A stretch of 64,000 bases of DNA from Calothrix sp. PCC 6303 (GTDB lineage: Bacteria; Cyanobacteriota; Cyanobacteriia; Cyanobacteriales; Nostocaceae): assembly GCF_000317435.1 (NCBI RefSeq), contig NC_019751.1, positions 2,666,001-2,730,000 on the forward strand, read 5' to 3'. The notes below the pieces were generated by a model. It saw nothing but the letters and a program-made list of their open reading frames with translations. It was not told where the DNA came from and searched no databases. Position 1 is the first letter of the stretch. Every line of letters starts with the position of its first letter. This document shows, in pieces, positions 61,046-64,000 of the stretch. Position numbers and translations under genes: made by a program.

Positions 61046-62014
61046 CTATGAATAATTATCACCAATATGAATACCATGAGCTTCATTAATATTAGTAATA
61101 AACTTTCCATGTTGATTTATGACATCAGCTATTTTATTAATCTTCTGTGTCGCTTCCGATCGCACCTCATCCCACCCCTTACTAGGTAAACCTTTACCAC
61201 CTCGTAATTGCGCGATCGCAAAATCTCCTGCATCCAGATCAAAATGAGGAACTTGCTCTACATTGTACTGACGCGCACTTTCTGGTACAGCTTTACCCAG
61301 ATGATTCATGATATTAGAAACTCGCACCTCTGTATCACCCGATTTATTCCCAGCACCTTGTAAAGCTTCGAGGAAATGGTATGTGTAGATACTACATGAA
61401 TCATCTTTGAGATATGATTTTTGCTCACCTTTGGAAGAAGTAAATACTACTCTCCCTTTACCCTGCTTTAGTTCATCAATAAAGCCCTTGGATGGAGCAA
61501 CTCGAATAAAATCATCAAATTCTTCTTCTAGCTCTAAATCTGCATCCTTAGAAGTTGCCATTCCCGCAGCATGACAACTATCAATCACAACTAATAAGCG
61601 TTCCGCTTGAATTTCTCGCAATGCATCGGTAAAAATTTCTGCTGCTAATGCAGAACTTGCAAGTTTAGTAGGCTTAATATCGTGTTGCAATAAATAATAT
61701 TTTTGTGTGTTCTTATCCACCCAACCATGACCAGAATAGTAAATAAAAATGGTTGCATTTTTATCAGATTCAGCTTTTTCCTTTAACCAACTCAATCCAT
61801 CTACAATCGCAGCTTTTGTTGCTTCTTGATTATTTAAAACACGAATATGATCTTGATCATCAGGATAAGCACATAATTCTGGATCAATTAAAGCTGCATA
61901 AATACCTTGAGTATCTTTCACTGTAACAGGTAAAGATAAAGGAGCATATTTAGATTCTCCAACGCCAATTAAGAGTGCATAACCATTACTGAACTTAGTT
62001 AAATTATCGCCCAT
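61046..62014 (-). CDS. cytoplasmic caspase-like protease with C-terminal IHIGD tail
   Basis: The 322-residue product has an intact caspase dyad: His96 in IYYSGHGWVD and Cys147 in VVIDSCHAAG. It has no signal peptide, unlike the Tat-exported caspases at 9.5 and 13.6 kb. Its last 19 residues (KFITNINEAHGIHIGDNYS) match the core of the adaptor module of the VMAP protein encoded next in the operon (KYITNIEEGKDIHIGD). The caspase thus carries a tag that could pair with the adaptor on sensors. GGAGGTAAA precedes the start. It is the likely effector of the five-gene system: proteolysis inside the cell, with growth arrest or cell death as outcome, is inferred. Confidence 0.9.
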   Translation of the reverse strand: MGDNLTKFSNGYALLIGVGESKYAPLSLPVTVKDTQGIYAALIDPELCAYPDDQDHIRVLNNQEATKAAIVDGLSWLKEKAESDKNATIFIYYSGHGWVDKNTQKYYLLQHDIKPTKLASSALAAEIFTDALREIQAERLLVVIDSCHAAGMATSKDADLELEEEFDDFIRVAPSKGFIDELKQGKGRVVFTSSKGEQKSYLKDDSCSIYTYHFLEALQGAGNKSGDTEVRVSNIMNHLGKAVPESARQYNVEQVPHFDLDAGDFAIAQLRGGKGLPSKGWDEVRSEATQKINKIADVINQHGKFITNINEAHGIHIGDNYS

Positions 62015-62074
62015 TTGGATTTACCTCCATGAAAACAACATCTTCAATTGCAAACAAGATAATTTAAGAGTTAA

Positions 62075-62992
62075 TTAATTTTCATAACGACTTACACGGA
62101 AAATCACATAATTGTAAGGCAGGGTTTCATAATCATCTGATTTATGTACAATGACACCTAGATCGGGTTTGTAAATCCACTGCTTCCAATCAATAGCTAT
62201 TTCATCAGGAACCTGGATTGCGATGTAATTACCTTCTGCTAAACGACACCCCATTGCCATGTTTTCAAAATCCAATCCCAGGTAAAATTTTTGCACCGCG
62301 ACATTTTCGTTGCGTTGTGCCAACATTTTGACAACACCTACCGTGATTTCCGTAAATGGTGCGATCGCAGGTTGTGCAGTTGTAAGTAATTTAAGTCCAC
62401 TTTGAAATGGAGAAGATTCTAATGTGCTTAATATTGCTTGGTCTTCGTTATTTTTAACATTTACCGTTGAGCATTCAAAAGCTACTCCTTGGGAACCAAC
62501 ATTTAAACCAATAAATACGGGATAACCTGCAATACCAGCAGACTGTCCTTCTTGTACACGGTAAGTTTGGCTAAAACTGACTGTTTCCTGCGTGTCTGCT
62601 ACCTGATTGCGAGCAGCAAATGTCACCATCACATTGTGTGTCCCACCACCTGGATATTTTGCAATATGCAGACGGTCTAAACGAATATTTATGCTGCTAT
62701 TTTTAAGACTAGTATCGGCAGCGATCGCACTGGGATGTTGGATTATTTGAGGTTTCATTGAACCCGGTTTGCGGGGAGCTATATAACCAAATTTATGGCT
62801 AGCATACATCCAAGGTTGGTCTTGAACTAAGTTTAAAAACTCTAAAATCCCTTTACCACCTGGAGTTTCATTCATATTTTCCAGCACATCACCCCGAAAG
62901 TCTGGGTCTTGCATCTGTTGCAGTTTTGCTGCGATCCATTCGGGTTCTTCACACTCGCCAATAACTTTGATGTCTGCAAAAACACTACTCAC
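62075..62992 (-). CDS. unknown protein at the head of the caspase-VMAP-MoxR operon
   Basis: The start is GTG (62992), supported by TAGGAGAG upstream; it reads VSSVFADIKVIGECEEPEWI. The 305-residue product is not recognised. An N-terminal helical part (to ~60, with GGKGILEFLNLVQDQPWMYA) precedes a long beta-rich domain (~70-305), with LHIAKYPGGGTHNVMVTFAA, an immunoglobulin-like or calycin-like pattern, and GNYIAIQVPDEIAIDWKQW. There are no catalytic motifs, signal peptide or membrane segments. Leading the operon with the caspase gene 60 bases downstream suggests a regulator, substrate or structural partner of the caspase. Confidence 0.75.
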   Translation of the reverse strand: MSSVFADIKVIGECEEPEWIAAKLQQMQDPDFRGDVLENMNETPGGKGILEFLNLVQDQPWMYASHKFGYIAPRKPGSMKPQIIQHPSAIAADTSLKNSSINIRLDRLHIAKYPGGGTHNVMVTFAARNQVADTQETVSFSQTYRVQEGQSAGIAGYPVFIGLNVGSQGVAFECSTVNVKNNEDQAILSTLESSPFQSGLKLLTTAQPAIAPFTEITVGVVKMLAQRNENVAVQKFYLGLDFENMAMGCRLAEGNYIAIQVPDEIAIDWKQWIYKPDLGVIVHKSDDYETLPYNYVIFRVSRYEN

Positions 62993-63174
62993 AATGTTTG
63001 CTCTCCTATTGGAAAATATAAGTTTTGATGACTATAATTTTCTATGTTTACGAGATTATACAGTTAGAGAACACTAAAATTGTAGTATATGTCATAATAA
63101 GCACTAATTATCAACAGTATTTTTTCTGCTTTCCAGCACCTATTTCGAGCTAGCCATAATCCCGACTGACATAA

Positions 63175-64000
63175 ATGAGTGACTATGACGACCTAAAGGC
63201 TATTTTTGAACGCATTATTAACCATCAGGAAACAGAGAGCGATCGCCAAACTCTACGGAGTTTACTGCGTGCGAGTAATGGTGACAATGAGATTCAGATT
63301 GGTAAGAATATTGTCAATATATCTGAAGGCAGAGATATTCACATTGGCGATCGCACTTACAACAACACAGACGCAGAGGCTATTAGGGAAGCTTTGCGAG
63401 AAGTCATGAATCAGGGAATTGTAAAAACAGAAACGCAGCAAGACATTTTGAAAGATTTAATGGTAGCAAGGGATTTAACTACCGGAGATGTTACACAGCA
63501 AAATATTCAAAATCAAATCATTCTTCTAGTAAATAACCTTGATGATGGTACTATTAATAAGGCATTTTCAGCAACTGTTCCCGACGATTGGTATATTTGG
63601 CGAAATACATACAAAACAGTTAATGAAGCTTTAAAGCAACTAGAGGAAATCCCTTACCAGAATCCTAGTGATACACCTTTATTAAAATTTGCGTCTTTAT
63701 TAACCCAAGATAATAATATTCCTGAAAGCATCCGCGAAAAGCTCAAACAACTATTAACAAATCAAGCCTTTAAAACTAACAAAAAATCCCCATCAACCCA
63801 ATCATTACATTCTTATCTACTCATCCAACTTCGACCACAAGTAACCAACGAACTATTTGTCAAAGCTTGGTTTATCCCCGATGATACCATTCAAGACCCT
63901 TGGGAGCGTTTCAAACCTCTAACTGTTGACGAACAGCAACCGGAAATTCCCTTTGTACCGGAAGAATTACCCCAATTACTCGGTAACTTACTCCAGCAGT
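63175..64000 (+). CDS. second VMAP-like protein with IHIGD module, 3' end outside window
   Basis: The frame is open from the ATG at 63175 to the window end (275 codons). It begins MSDYDDLKAIFERIINHQET, then has the adaptor IGKNIVNISEGRDIHIGDRTY, a helical segment, and SYLLIQLRPQVTNELFVKAW followed by FIPDDTIQD. The last part matches SYLIATLERCSDNEDFLLNAW of the VMAP-like protein at 59509-61032, so this is a VMAP-like paralogue and its VMAP-C domain lies beyond the window. It is divergent from the five-gene operon with a shared 182-bp intergenic region. Confidence 0.8.
   Translation, partial: MSDYDDLKAIFERIINHQETESDRQTLRSLLRASNGDNEIQIGKNIVNISEGRDIHIGDRTYNNTDAEAIREALREVMNQGIVKTETQQDILKDLMVARDLTTGDVTQQNIQNQIILLVNNLDDGTINKAFSATVPDDWYIWRNTYKTVNEALKQLEEIPYQNPSDTPLLKFASLLTQDNNIPESIREKLKQLLTNQAFKTNKKSPSTQSLHSYLLIQLRPQVTNELFVKAWFIPDDTIQDPWERFKPLTVDEQQPEIPFVPEELPQLLGNLLQQ

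Overview
The window looks like the chromosome, or a large plasmid, of a filamentous and probably heterocyst-forming cyanobacterium. The evidence is many HIP1 octamers (GCGATCGC), AT-rich intergenic DNA, heptanucleotide and palindromic intergenic repeats typical of Nostocales, and families largely confined to multicellular cyanobacteria (CHAT-TPR, CHASE2-CHAT, DUF1822, AAA-35, effector-associated domains). No rRNA, tRNA or CRISPR array was seen. Genus cannot be settled from the sequence.

Layout. 1-5.8 kb: two AAA-35-type STAND-like ATPases (one cut by the window edge) flank three small genes and a trypsin-like protease; a short remnant of a second protease copy lies upstream. 6.4-9.2 kb: a leftward block of six small genes of plasmid/phage character. 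9.4-32.4 kb: a protease regulon containing two Tat-exported caspase homologues (one without its catalytic cysteine), four CHAT proteins with signal peptides (one without its catalytic histidine), a TPR lipoprotein-size protein, and a membrane CHASE2-CHAT protein with a DUF928-like partner. 32.6-34.4 kb: small genes and toxin-antitoxin modules, one PIN gene broken by a palindromic repeat. 34.5-39.7 kb: DUF1822 protein, a divergent sigma-70-like protein and an exported subtilase. 39.8-42.5 kb: small unknowns and a coiled-coil protein. 42.5-54.8 kb: an NLR-like island with two NB-ARC-TPR genes (one frameshifted by an 8-bp duplication), a HicBA module in a field of repeats, a NACHT-HEAT protein, two insertion sequences and a decayed STAND gene. 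54.8-63 kb: a five-gene leftward operon encoding an unknown protein, a caspase, a VMAP-like protein, a MoxR AAA+ ATPase and a giant vWA-like/Roc-COR GTPase. A second VMAP-like gene diverges from it and runs off the window.

Two threads tie the window together. First, a bipartite upstream element, TGGCATAWCC(T)C then 9-10 nt then AGAAATAC, precedes six transcription units encoding exported caspases, CHAT proteases and the subtilase. The sigma-like gene beside the subtilase is a natural candidate to read it. Second, a short module with the signature GKxxxNIxxGxxIHIGDxxY occurs in seven loci in the last 20 kb, on NB-ARC, NACHT, VMAP and caspase proteins. It looks like a homotypic adaptor that could wire sensors to a shared protease effector, in the style of the NTP-dependent conflict systems described by Kaur, Aravind and colleagues.
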